Shown piece by piece: positions 1-7,499 of a DNA stretch of 14,445 nt (the stretch's first letter is position 1; each line of letters starts with the position of its first letter). Location: NCBI GenBank assembly GCA_034437555.1, contig DAOTTQ010000083.1:1-14445 (forward strand), written 5' to 3'. This DNA comes from JANWYT01 sp034437555 (GTDB lineage Bacteria > Chloroflexota > Anaerolineae > Aggregatilineales > Phototrophicaceae). The notes under the pieces were generated by a model. The model saw only the letters and a program-made list of their open reading frames with translations, made no database searches and had not been told where the DNA came from. The position numbers and the translations under genes were made by a program.

Positions 1-300
1 CCGCCTGTAAAGCCCGTGGCATCAGTAGCACCCACACCGCCCAAACCGCCTGCAAAGCCTGTGGCATCAGTAGCACCCACACCGCCCAAACCGCCTGCGA
101 AGCCCGTAACACCCGCACCACAACCGCCTGTAAAGCCTGTGGCATCAGTAGCACCCGCACCGCCCAAACCGCCTGTAAAGCCTGTGGCATCAGTAGCACC
201 CACACCGCCCAAACCGCCTGTAAAGCCCGTGGCATCAGTAGCACCACAACCGCCTAAACCGCCTGTAAAGCCTGTGGCATCAGTAGCACCAACGACACCC
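1..300 (+). repeat. In-frame 45-bp tandem repeat coding for a Pro-rich linker
   Basis: Units run 1-45, 46-90, a shortened 33-bp unit 91-123, 124-168, 169-213, 214-258 and a last unit from 259 that degenerates near 300. All keep the reading frame. Identity holds at the DNA level, including synonymous positions (the core GTGGCATCAGTAGCACC recurs), which indicates recent slippage or recombinational expansion rather than convergent amino-acid composition. The array probably continues to the left of the window, so the copy number here is a minimum. Confidence 0.92.
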
Positions 301-555
301 GCAAAACCAGCGACACCCGCCCAAAAACAGCCTGATGTGCGTAAAATACTATCCAGCGCATTTAAGACCGTAACAATGGGTGATGATGGATGGATAACAT
401 TGTCTGCGCTTGGGTCAGAGTTGCGAAAGCTACACCCCAATTTTAAGCCGAACACTTATGGACACGCTAACTTAGGCAAACTCCTTAAAAGTATGCCCGA
501 CTTTGTAGAGCTTAAGGTCAAGGACAGCACGAAGTCCACACGCCTTAAAAAATAG
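1..555 (+). CDS. C-terminal part of a protein with Pro-rich repeat linker and OST-HTH/LOTUS domain (probable NYN-LOTUS protein), 5' truncated
   Basis: The reading frame is open from the first base, so the start lies upstream; a GTG at 16 is only a Val codon inside the repeats. About 110 codons encode a low-complexity linker built from a 15-residue unit of the type PPVKPVASVAPTPPK. From about codon 112 (nt 334) to the end is a compact domain of about 70 residues containing DGWITLSALGSELRKLHPNF, then TYGHANLGKLLKSMPDFVEL, and a basic tail. This matches the OST-HTH/LOTUS winged-helix fold, an RNA-binding module which in bacteria usually sits at the C-terminus of NYN (PIN-like) nuclease domains of the LabA/DUF88 type. 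The NYN domain is inferred and would lie left of the window. The next gene is convergent, with its stop 31 bp away. The LOTUS call is good; the nuclease role is inference. Confidence 0.75.
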   Translation, partial: PPVKPVASVAPTPPKPPAKPVASVAPTPPKPPAKPVTPAPQPPVKPVASVAPAPPKPPVKPVASVAPTPPKPPVKPVASVAPQPPKPPVKPVASVAPTTPAKPATPAQKQPDVRKILSSAFKTVTMGDDGWITLSALGSELRKLHPNFKPNTYGHANLGKLLKSMPDFVELKVKDSTKSTRLKK

Positions 556-586
556 TGTCTCATGTGGGGCTACCATAAAAGAGCGT

Positions 587-1633
587 CTACAACCCGTCAA
601 CCCGTTGTGTGCCTTCTATTTCTAAAGCAAAGTCTGCGCCAAAGGCTTGTGCCGGCGTTAGCGCACCCACTAGCCCCGTGTGTTCCATTTTTTCTATGGT
701 AGCAATCGCTGCCAATGCCGTAAAGCGATAGCCTTCGGCGGTTTCTAGCCATGCTTCGGCAGTATTGCCCACGCTATCTGTGGCACAGGCGTATAAATAG
801 CACCTGCCAATCTCGCGTTGGGCGGGCGTGGGGGGTGTAATCACACGGTCTACAATACCACTGGCAAAACGGCGCACGCCTGCGCTCTTAAACAATCCGC
901 CCATGCTCGCTGTCACACTGACCAGGCGCACCAATGCAGGATTTAACGCCATATATACGCTGATATTGGGAATGCCTGTGGTGCGGTAGGCGGTGGCAAT
1001 ATCTCCCCACGGAATAAGCAAGCCCAACGCTTCACCCGTTTGTAAGTGAAATTTGCGCGTGCGCTGGTTGATAGGGGCAACGCTTAATGCGCCATTCTTG
1101 CGCCAACGCAACCCATAGGGCAACATCTCAATCATGCTTTTGGCTGTGCCTGCGCTCACACTAGACAGGGCTTGGATGCCCATCACCAACGTTTGGGCTT
1201 GTGGCACTTGCTGGCTAACATAATCCGCCAAACAATCACTTGGAATCACGTCAAAGCCTACACCGCTAATCAGCGCAATGCCATTTTTACGCGCCACTTC
1301 ATCATAAGAGAACGTATTCTCAAGCACTTCTACTTCGCCCGTGATGTCTAAATAGTGCGTGTTGGTTGCCAAACAAGCGCGTATCATGGCATCGCTTGTA
1401 AAGGCAAAAGGACCCGCGCAATGATACACCACGTCCATCTCGGCAATGTGCTTGGCGATGATGTTCACATCGTCTAGCCCAAACGCCACATATTTTAAGC
1501 CCAGCCTTCTCGCGAGGGGGCGTAGTTTACTTTCGTCACGACCCGCCAAAAGGGGCGTATGTCCTCGTTTAACGGCTTCTTCTGCCACTAATACACCGGT
1601 GTAGCCTGTTGCGCCGTACAGCATCCACTTCAT
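587..1633 (-). CDS. Saccharopine dehydrogenase-like NAD(P)-binding oxidoreductase
   Basis: This 348-residue protein begins with an N-terminal Rossmann motif, GATGYTG (residues 7-13), directly after the first strand, followed by AGRDESKL. Other landmarks typical of the saccharopine dehydrogenase NADP-binding family are CAGPF (72-76), HYLDITGE (93-100) and GVGFDVIPSD (124-133). The family includes true saccharopine reductases and the trans-acting enoyl reductases that work with polyketide synthases in mycobacteria; the GVGFDVIPSD segment fits the latter subgroup. No polyketide or lysine genes are nearby, so the substrate is unknown. The ATG at 1633 is preceded by GCGAGG about 10 nt upstream. 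The gene is divergent from the YvlD-like gene, with which it shares a symmetric promoter region, and convergent with the LOTUS gene. Confidence 0.85.
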   Translation of the reverse strand: MKWMLYGATGYTGVLVAEEAVKRGHTPLLAGRDESKLRPLARRLGLKYVAFGLDDVNIIAKHIAEMDVVYHCAGPFAFTSDAMIRACLATNTHYLDITGEVEVLENTFSYDEVARKNGIALISGVGFDVIPSDCLADYVSQQVPQAQTLVMGIQALSSVSAGTAKSMIEMLPYGLRWRKNGALSVAPINQRTRKFHLQTGEALGLLIPWGDIATAYRTTGIPNISVYMALNPALVRLVSVTASMGGLFKSAGVRRFASGIVDRVITPPTPAQREIGRCYLYACATDSVGNTAEAWLETAEGYRFTALAAIATIEKMEHTGLVGALTPAQAFGADFALEIEGTQRVDGL

Positions 1634-1661
1634 CGCAAAAAGCCTCGCTTGTTATTTATGC

Positions 1662-1667
1662 TATAAT
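1662..1667 (+). promoter_or_regulatory. Extended -10 promoter for the YvlD-like gene
   Basis: TGCTATAAT at 1659-1667 is a perfect extended -10 element (TGN plus TATAAT). No good -35 is seen at 17 bp, which is normal for extended -10 promoters. The predicted start near 1674 gives a leader of about 40 nt before the ATG at 1714. The element overlaps the opposing promoter for the minus-strand gene. Confidence 0.55.
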
Positions 1668-1678
1668 GAACCGTGTTG

Positions 1679-1684
1679 AGTATA
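1679..1684 (-). promoter_or_regulatory. Extended -10 promoter for the saccharopine-dehydrogenase-like gene
   Basis: Read on the minus strand, 1687 to 1679 is TGTTATACT, an extended -10 element with one mismatch to TATAAT. The predicted start near 1672 gives a leader of about 40 nt before the ATG at 1633. It faces the plus-strand promoter, and the two predicted starts lie about 2 bp apart. Confidence 0.45.
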
Positions 1685-1713
1685 ACATAGCTTAGGAAGC
1701 GAGCGAAAATACA

Positions 1714-2091
1714 ATGCGTGAAATTGCCATTAAGGTACTCATTTACGCCGTATCCATTGTGGCGGTAGCATATATTTTGCCCGGCATTACGGTGGTTCAG
1801 GATGACATTATTTCTGTTCTGATTGTGGGGCTGGTGATTGGTGTTGTTGATACGTTTATCAAGCCAATTGTGAAGTTTTTAAGCTGTCCGTTGATGTTAC
1901 TAACGTTTGGCTTGTTTGCGTTTGTCATCAATGGCTTAATGTTACAGATTGCAGATTGGTTACTGGGGAACACGCTAAACATTGACAACTTTTTGTGGGC
2001 AATGCTGGGCGGTTTTATCATGGCAATCATCAGTGCTATCTTAGAACGCGTTTTCTTGAGTGGAAGCACCAAAAGCAAAAAACGCCGCTAA
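1714..2091 (+). CDS. YvlD-type / 'phage holin superfamily IV' small membrane protein
   Basis: This is a 125-residue integral membrane protein with four hydrophobic segments at about 5-23, 31-48, 58-80 and 91-112 and a short, very basic C-terminus (SKKRR). The signature between helices 2 and 3, DTFIKPIVKFLSCPLMLLTF, followed by GLFAFVINGLML, is characteristic of the family annotated as four-helix phage holin superfamily IV, which includes Bacillus YvlD. Despite the name, chromosomal members are common outside prophages, are not shown to lyse cells, and in Bacillus the neighbourhood belongs to an envelope-stress operon. No lysis or phage genes are nearby, so an envelope role is more likely. The ATG at 1714 has only a weak ribosome site (AGGAAGCGAG, 1694-1703, rather far upstream). 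The gene is monocistronic and ends in a GC-rich hairpin region. Confidence 0.85.
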   Translation: MREIAIKVLIYAVSIVAVAYILPGITVVQDDIISVLIVGLVIGVVDTFIKPIVKFLSCPLMLLTFGLFAFVINGLMLQIADWLLGNTLNIDNFLWAMLGGFIMAIISAILERVFLSGSTKSKKRR

Positions 2092-2133
2092 CCCTCGTTG
2101 GGTCGCCCAATTCCCCCATAAACACCCATTCCG

Positions 2134-2162
2134 TAGGGGTGCACCCGTTGGATGCGCCCCCA
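2134..2162. repeat. GC-rich imperfect hairpin between convergent genes (REP-like / possible bidirectional terminator)
   Basis: The arms 2134-2146 and 2150-2162 pair over 13 positions with two mismatches and one G-T wobble around a GTT loop. The core GGGTGCACCC at 2137-2146 is itself a palindrome. A smaller hairpin (TTGGG/CCCAA, 2098-2110) precedes it. The element fills the 75-bp gap between two converging genes. Short GGGG-rich dyads of this style are often dispersed repeats in Chloroflexota and cyanobacterial genomes, and they may stop transcription or stabilise mRNA ends. There is no T-tract, so a canonical intrinsic terminator is not supported. Confidence 0.5.
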
Positions 2163-2166
2163 TACC

Positions 2167-2805
2167 CTAATCGGACGTAAAGCCTACTTCACGATGTGAG
2201 CCATCACAAAACGGCTTGTTCTTTGAATGTCCACAACGACACATGAATACTTTTGTACCTGTGCGTATTTTTTCGCCATCGGGCGCGTAAATGCTAAGGT
2301 TACCCGTTATCATCACAGGGGCATCTCTAAGCGGTTCTATCACTATTTCTGCGCTACCGTCTAGGGCATCTAGCTGAATAGGCGCGGTTTCTACCGCCAC
2401 GAACTCGGCTTCTTTATGGCTGTTATCACAAAATGGCTTGTGCTTAGATGCGCCACAACGACACAATGCTACCCGTGTGTGTTGGCTACTTTCTTCAGCA
2501 CCTTTTAGCGTAATATCGCCACGCACATATAACGCGCCGTCTTTGTCGATGTGAATACTCGCTTCGGGTTCGGGAGTTTCTTGTGCGCCACCATCCTTGC
2601 GCGTATAGCGCAATGCCCCCGTTGGACACGCCTCTACCGTTTTGGCAATGTCGTCTGCGCTGGCTGCGTGTGGGTCTATCCACGGGCGACGCTGGTTATC
2701 AAACACCGCCTGTAAGCGATGCACGCACTCTTCGGCATGAATACAGCGCGTTACTTCATAATCTATGGTGATGTTTTCTGCTTCATATGGGCGTACTTTT
2801 GCCAT
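2167..2805 (-). CDS. Ferredoxin-like (Fer4_19) plus tandem CDGSH iron-sulfur protein
   Basis: This is a 212-residue cytosolic protein with three metal-site modules. Residues 1-70 resemble the divergent 4Fe-4S mono-cluster domain, with C21, C27 and C60 in EACPTGALRY. Two CDGSH domains follow: CRCGASKHKPFCDNSH (ligands C115, C117, C126, H130) and CRCGHSKNKPFCDGSH (C189, C191, C200, H204). Each CDGSH site should hold a 2Fe-2S cluster with three Cys and one His ligand. The first has Asn in place of Gly in the DGSH part. Proteins of this layout are predicted electron-transfer or cluster-storage proteins, but no partner enzyme is adjacent. I place the start at the ATG at 2805 because AGGAGA lies 7 nt upstream. 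A frame-extending TTG at 2823 would put that ribosome site inside the gene. Confidence 0.88.
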   Translation of the reverse strand: MAKVRPYEAENITIDYEVTRCIHAEECVHRLQAVFDNQRRPWIDPHAASADDIAKTVEACPTGALRYTRKDGGAQETPEPEASIHIDKDGALYVRGDITLKGAEESSQHTRVALCRCGASKHKPFCDNSHKEAEFVAVETAPIQLDALDGSAEIVIEPLRDAPVMITGNLSIYAPDGEKIRTGTKVFMCRCGHSKNKPFCDGSHREVGFTSD

Positions 2806-2812
2806 CTTAAAG

Positions 2813-2818
2813 TCTCCT
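2813..2818 (-). promoter_or_regulatory. Shine-Dalgarno site fixing the CDGSH gene start
   Basis: On the minus strand this reads AGGAGA, 7 nt before the ATG at 2805. It selects that ATG over the in-frame TTG further upstream. Confidence 0.8.
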
Positions 2819-2990
2819 AACAACAGTTAAATTAAGCATACCGCATTTGCACCATTTTTACCGCTAATTGTTGTGCAATCTCAACGCAAGCACGACACTA
2901 GCACCATGAAAGCGTAGGGCAATGGTGTGGCAATAGTGCGATTGTACATTGAGCTTTTTCGGGTACACTATAAAAGTGCCTGTGTAAAAA

Positions 2991-2999
2991 TGTTATAAA
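2991..2999 (+). promoter_or_regulatory. Candidate extended -10 promoter for the WD40 gene
   Basis: TGTTATAAA is an extended -10 match lying 62 nt before the ATG at 3061. A second candidate, TATAAA at 2969-2974 with TTGAGC at 2949-2954, has a spacer of only 14 bp and is less convincing. The rest of the 255-bp region upstream of the WD40 gene holds nothing else clear apart from an 11-bp-period direct repeat (GGCAATGGTG at 2918, GGCAATAGTG at 2929). Confidence 0.35.
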
Positions 3000-3060
3000 G
3001 AAAGTAACGTTTTGCCATGCACGATTATAGACGCTTTCAGCTTAGGAGTGTGTTTTACTG

Positions 3061-6000
3061 ATGAAGAGAAAAACCGTTTTAGTGTTCTTGCTATTAAGTA
3101 GCTTATGGACTTTTTCGTTTGTTTTTGCTCAAGAAACGTCGCTTTCACCCAACAACGCCGCTTCTATACAAGAAGTAGCCCGCTTTGGCATGGGGGATGC
3201 GCGTTCTTTTGCCACGTCACCCGATGGCACACGCTATACGGTGGCAATGGGTATAGGGGGCGTGCGCGTTTATGATACGGGCAATTTTGCCACGCCTATA
3301 CAAGTATTTGGGATACCCAACGTGCTTGCCACATACGTCCAATTTAGCCCCGACAATCGTTTGATTGCCGTCGCCTATGATGACAACACAGCGCGTTTAT
3401 ACGATGCCAGCACGTTTCAAGAGGTGCGTGTTTTAAGTGGACACACAAGCGCCTTAAAATCTTTGGCATTTAGCCCCGATGGCACACGGCTTGTAACGGG
3501 CGCAGGTGACGACACACTTCGCATTTGGGAGGTTGCGACAGGCACAAACACCCTCACCATCACCCTAGAAGATTGGGCATGGCGTGTGGCATTTAGCCCT
3601 GATGGTGCAAAAGTGGCTGTCACATACAACAACATGACCAGCGTTTGGGATGCGCAAACAGGCAACCCCCTAGCACAGATAACCGATGATGCCAGCTTTA
3701 CGAGTGGCGTGTTCTTTAGCCCTGATAGCCAGCACGTGCTAACCGCTGATAACGATAGCCTCATTCGCGTTTATAACATTAGCACCGCTTCTTTAGAGAA
3801 AGCATTAGTGCATGGCGATATGGGCGTGCGTGGCGTGGCTTTTGACCCACAAAACCCTCGTCAATTCATCTCAACGGGCTTTGATAATGTGGTGCGCCGT
3901 TGGGACATAGACACCGCCACAGAACTGGCACAAGCCCCCACACGCTATGCGTTGGTTGAACCACAATTTTTACCTGATGGACGTATCATCGCGGGGTCTT
4001 TTACCAATGGGGTGGGCATCCTAGACGCGAACCTGAACCAACAAGACACGCCATCAGACATTACGGCATACATCAATAGCATTGTGATTGCCCCTGATGG
4101 GCGCATTGCAACAGGCTATGGTGGGGGCGGTGTGTTCCTTATCGACCCGATCGCAGGCACACGCCAACCCATCATAGAAGGTAATCCCCAAACAGGCACA
4201 CCTAGCCATACGGTCTATACCCCCGACTTTCGTTACTTGGTGGTGGGCTACGGTGCGCGTATGGTGCGCGTTTATGACACGGGCAATAATTACGCGCTGG
4301 TTAGTGAATTTGCCACAGAAGCCAGTGTTAGCCGTCTTCGCATAAGCCCCGATGGCAACCGCGTTTTAGTTGCGGGTTCTTTCCCTTATGCGTTGTTGCT
4401 AGACATGCCAAACTTGAACGAAGTCACGCGCTTACCCCATGACATCAACACCTATCAGCTGGCAATTAGTCCTGATAACGCCACCTTTGCAACCAGTGAT
4501 AGAGAGCGCGTGAAGGTGTGGGATGCCAATACCTTTGAACTGCGTTTTGAGTTGCAAGAAGTAGAGGGCAACCGCGCAGAAGCGTTTGTTTTTGCGCCCG
4601 ATAGCCAAAGCCTGATTGTGTCGTGGTCAACCTTTGACGATAACATTATTCAATATGATGCCAATACGGGCGACTTACTAAGGGGCGCGGATACAGAATT
4701 TGCCCAAGAGCTAACGTTCTCACCCGATAATCAGCTTTTGGTGGGCATGAACTTTAATGACCTTAACTTTATGGACGCTAGCACGCTCACGTCTATTGTT
4801 GTGCTAGAAGATGCTTACTACAACAGGGGTTACTATGGCCTGTTCAGTGCAGATGGACGCTTTATTTATGTGCTAGGCAACGACTCCATTTTGCGCGTGT
4901 TTGGCTTGCCCAATACATTGCCTAGCGTGGTTGTAACGAGCGACGCGCTACCCCCTGCGCCAGAACCCAGCGTTGTGGCAACGGGAAGCTGTGAGGACAT
5001 CACATTTACCAAAACAGACGGCGTTAGTGGCGAAGTGATTGAAGTGTTTGGCTTGCCCGCCTCGTTTACCAGTCCTGTGGGCTTGCTTGCGCCGATAGAA
5101 TCGCCAGAACGTGGCGCAATAGTGCTGGTACAGCGTCGCCCCGCCGACCCCGAACCCGACCCTCTAGACTTGCAAGCTCCAATCCCCGACCCCGCCCAAG
5201 ATGTGATGGCATTGCCCTTGCACCCCATTGAACCATTACAGGGGGGAGAGGCAGTCATTACGTTCTATGATGCGGTTGACAAATCATTGGTATGTGATGG
5301 GTTCGCGTTTACGCTAAACCCTCTCGTGCCAGATAATGGTGTTTACCCCCGTTATGTTCAGGCGTTGGGGCGCGTGCTAGACGCACAATTGCGCCTGATA
5401 GGGTTAACCCGTGCCGACCTGTACACATTGTCGCCTGATAGCCCGTTTGAGCTGGCGTTGATGGCGCAAACCCTATACAACTATGACCACCCCGAAAACC
5501 CCAATAGCTTGGTGAATATCGCCAATGGCACAGCTCCCATTCTAGCCGAACATGCAGGCAAGATGGACATTGTATCGGGGTTGATTGTGGCAAATGACTG
5601 GGTAGGCGTGCTAGAAGGCTGGGCAACCGACCTAGAATCCTTTGAAGCCCCCCCCGCGAGCTTATATCAGCGCGCCGAAGCGCAATGGCTTTCTGCCGTC
5701 GATGCCCCTATAGCGTATCAGCGAGAGGGTGTTTTTCGGGTGGAAATCTCATCTGCCGAGCAACTCTCTTACCACATGACGAGGCAATCGCACTATGAAG
5801 CAGGCTCTAAGGGTAGAGCTAAACAGATTATGGACAATATCAACCTTGGCGGTACGGTAGTGGGCGTGGCATTGCCAGGCATTGGCACACTCATTGGTTC
5901 TGCGTCTTATGTCATAGGTAATATCAATTCGCTGTGGGCAGACCTTTTACCCAGCAAATTTACCAGCTTTAGCTACGAAGTCACCATACCCTCGTATGAT

Positions 6001-7350
6001 GACGAAGATGATGACCGCCTTGGAGAATGGTTTAACACCCAAGTAAGTGTCACCAGTAGGCAGTGGAACGGTACGCTAGCTGTCATTGATGGTTTGCTGA
6101 CGGTAGTGGGCATTAAGGCGGTGGATAGTGCGGTCACGAAGCGCGTTGTCGAGACGGGCAGGCTCTATGGTGATATTAGCCTCTCTTTAAGTCCAGATGG
6201 GGCTGCCTCTTTTGCGACAAACTTTTGTGGGCGTGGCGTAGTCACCTGTCCTGGCGATGGCACAGTTATAGTGGGTCCTTATACGTGGTCAGACATCTCT
6301 TTAGATGAACCAAGCGGACAGTGGACATACGGCAAAGTTGACCGTTCTGGCACAATTGAACTGGGCGAGAACAATACATATCGGGCGGGGAAAAGTGGCT
6401 TAGGGCGGTTACACGTCTTTATCCATGGGGAATTCTTTAGCCATGAGACGGAGTATGCACGCACAGATATTCCTGTAGGCGAGATTGTCGTCATCGTTAG
6501 CCCACCCTCAGAAACCGCCGAACCCGGTGACTTGATATGCTTTTCTGGTGAAGTGTTGAATGCCATAGACACCTCCCTAGAGTGGACAAGCTCAACGGGC
6601 GAAGCAAGCCAAGTCACCAGTGGCTCACCGTCTACCTATTGCGTAGAAGCCCCCGAAGTAGAAGCCAAGTGGTCAAACTGGATTACATGTGAAATAGGAC
6701 CCCAGCCTATCCCAGAGAACTTTAGAATTACGGCAAAATCTTTAGCCAACACGGGCCCTCGCGCCCTCGCTAATGCGCCTATACGCGCCGATAGCGTAAC
6801 CTTGCGCGTTATTGGTACACCCTCGGATGCCCCACCCCCACCCCCAGAGGAGTGCATCGAACTTAACTATGAAGAGGGCGACTGGCTGATTACCGCCGAA
6901 GCTCAAACGTTTACTTGCTTTGAGGCTTCGTTCCCACAGACCATTAACTTGCCGGCTCTTGAGAATCGTTTGGATATTGAGTTCCCTAATAACCAACAGC
7001 AAATGGTACTCTTGGGCGGTTCGTTAAGCATCTTTGACGTAGCAAATTCTGTCGGTGGGCAACAAGGAAGCATCATGAGCCAGCTTGCCAGTGAGCTTTC
7101 TAACGTAAGCGATGGCGCAACCTCTAGTCCGCCCCTTACACGCTTGCCCGACAGTAGTGTGTATCAATATGGTGAATCTTATGAGTTCCAGAATGACACA
7201 GGAACGCCTGCCAAATTGGATGTGCTAATACGCATAACCATGACGGATGCCGAGAACTTTACGGGTTTCTCACGGGGTTCAATGAGCCTACCGATTGTAG
7301 GGGATTGCGTGATGGAACTGCCCGTGACAGGGCGGTATGTAGGGCAATAG
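3061..7350 (+). CDS. Large secreted WD40-repeat protein with 14 blades and an Ig-like C-terminal region
   Basis: This protein has 1429 residues. The N-terminus, MKRKTVLVFLLLSSLWTFSF followed by VFAQ, is a signal peptide with likely cleavage after A23, so it is exported. Blade markers of the SPDG type occur at residues 53, 96, 138, 179, 220, 262, 304, 344, 387, 429, 470, 512, 554 and 596, a period of 40-43 that gives 14 WD40-like blades, as two seven-bladed propellers would need. The best blade is at 126-162 (GH, SPDG, TLRIW). A Pro/Glu-rich linker follows (about 620-730), then a mostly helical region (about 760-900), a Gly-rich hydrophobic stretch (929-961), an acidic patch (DDEDDD, 980-985), an Ig-like beta region (about 1135-1255), a Pro run (1258-1262) and a Cys-containing C-terminal domain. 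AGGAG lies 12 nt before the ATG. The gene stands alone with its own terminator. A scaffold or binding role outside the membrane is likely; the ligand is unknown. Confidence 0.85.
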   Translation: MKRKTVLVFLLLSSLWTFSFVFAQETSLSPNNAASIQEVARFGMGDARSFATSPDGTRYTVAMGIGGVRVYDTGNFATPIQVFGIPNVLATYVQFSPDNRLIAVAYDDNTARLYDASTFQEVRVLSGHTSALKSLAFSPDGTRLVTGAGDDTLRIWEVATGTNTLTITLEDWAWRVAFSPDGAKVAVTYNNMTSVWDAQTGNPLAQITDDASFTSGVFFSPDSQHVLTADNDSLIRVYNISTASLEKALVHGDMGVRGVAFDPQNPRQFISTGFDNVVRRWDIDTATELAQAPTRYALVEPQFLPDGRIIAGSFTNGVGILDANLNQQDTPSDITAYINSIVIAPDGRIATGYGGGGVFLIDPIAGTRQPIIEGNPQTGTPSHTVYTPDFRYLVVGYGARMVRVYDTGNNYALVSEFATEASVSRLRISPDGNRVLVAGSFPYALLLDMPNLNEVTRLPHDINTYQLAISPDNATFATSDRERVKVWDANTFELRFELQEVEGNRAEAFVFAPDSQSLIVSWSTFDDNIIQYDANTGDLLRGADTEFAQELTFSPDNQLLVGMNFNDLNFMDASTLTSIVVLEDAYYNRGYYGLFSADGRFIYVLGNDSILRVFGLPNTLPSVVVTSDALPPAPEPSVVATGSCEDITFTKTDGVSGEVIEVFGLPASFTSPVGLLAPIESPERGAIVLVQRRPADPEPDPLDLQAPIPDPAQDVMALPLHPIEPLQGGEAVITFYDAVDKSLVCDGFAFTLNPLVPDNGVYPRYVQALGRVLDAQLRLIGLTRADLYTLSPDSPFELALMAQTLYNYDHPENPNSLVNIANGTAPILAEHAGKMDIVSGLIVANDWVGVLEGWATDLESFEAPPASLYQRAEAQWLSAVDAPIAYQREGVFRVEISSAEQLSYHMTRQSHYEAGSKGRAKQIMDNINLGGTVVGVALPGIGTLIGSASYVIGNINSLWADLLPSKFTSFSYEVTIPSYDDEDDDRLGEWFNTQVSVTSRQWNGTLAVIDGLLTVVGIKAVDSAVTKRVVETGRLYGDISLSLSPDGAASFATNFCGRGVVTCPGDGTVIVGPYTWSDISLDEPSGQWTYGKVDRSGTIELGENNTYRAGKSGLGRLHVFIHGEFFSHETEYARTDIPVGEIVVIVSPPSETAEPGDLICFSGEVLNAIDTSLEWTSSTGEASQVTSGSPSTYCVEAPEVEAKWSNWITCEIGPQPIPENFRITAKSLANTGPRALANAPIRADSVTLRVIGTPSDAPPPPPEECIELNYEEGDWLITAEAQTFTCFEASFPQTINLPALENRLDIEFPNNQQQMVLLGGSLSIFDVANSVGGQQGSIMSQLASELSNVSDGATSSPPLTRLPDSSVYQYGESYEFQNDTGTPAKLDVLIRITMTDAENFTGFSRGSMSLPIVGDCVMELPVTGRYVGQ

Positions 7351-7386
7351 CCTAAAAAGCACGAAATCTTGCGGTTAAAAACACAA

Positions 7387-7425
7387 ACACCCCTTATGCT
7401 TGTTGCGTAGGGGGTATTTTATTTT
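7387..7425 (+). terminator. Rho-independent terminator of the WD40 gene
   Basis: The arms 7387-7399 and 7405-7417 pair over 13 positions (one mismatch, two G-T wobbles) around a 5-nt loop, with four consecutive G-C pairs. They are followed by TTTTATTTT, partly within the arm end and downstream. The element lies 36 nt after the stop codon at 7350. Confidence 0.88.
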
Positions 7426-7447
7426 GGGCTTCTCATACTTTATTAGA

Positions 7448-7476
7448 AGCACACTTAACAGATATTTAGGTGTGCT
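7448..7476. repeat. 11-bp inverted repeat upstream of the membrane-protein gene
   Basis: AGCACACTTAA (7448-7458) pairs with TTAGGTGTGCT (7466-7476) with a single G-T wobble around a 7-nt loop. No T-tract follows on either strand, so it is not an intrinsic terminator. It could be an operator or an mRNA structure if transcription starts upstream of it. Confidence 0.5.
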
Positions 7477-7499
7477 AACTAAAATACCCTTCATTACGC

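Noticed and set aside
16..18. GTG as the start of the repeat/LOTUS protein
   Set aside because: The same repeat unit already occupies nt 1-15 in frame, so the gene clearly continues to the left.
1714..2091. A phage lysis module suggested by the holin family name
   Set aside because: No endolysin, spanin or other phage gene is nearby. The YvlD-type family is widespread on chromosomes.
2806..2823. TTG start for the CDGSH gene
   Set aside because: It would place the AGGAGA ribosome site inside the coding sequence; the ATG at 2805 is ideally spaced from it.
2918..2938. Direct repeat GGCAATGGTG / GGCAATAGTG with 11-bp period as a regulator site
   Set aside because: There are only two imperfect copies about 55-80 bp before the candidate -10 boxes. 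The signal is too weak to annotate without comparison to relatives.
4866..5626. Antisense open frames inside the WD40 gene (4866-5258 and 5309-5626)
   Set aside because: They have composition like a shadow frame, no ribosome sites and no domain signatures, while the sense strand is continuous and domain-rich.
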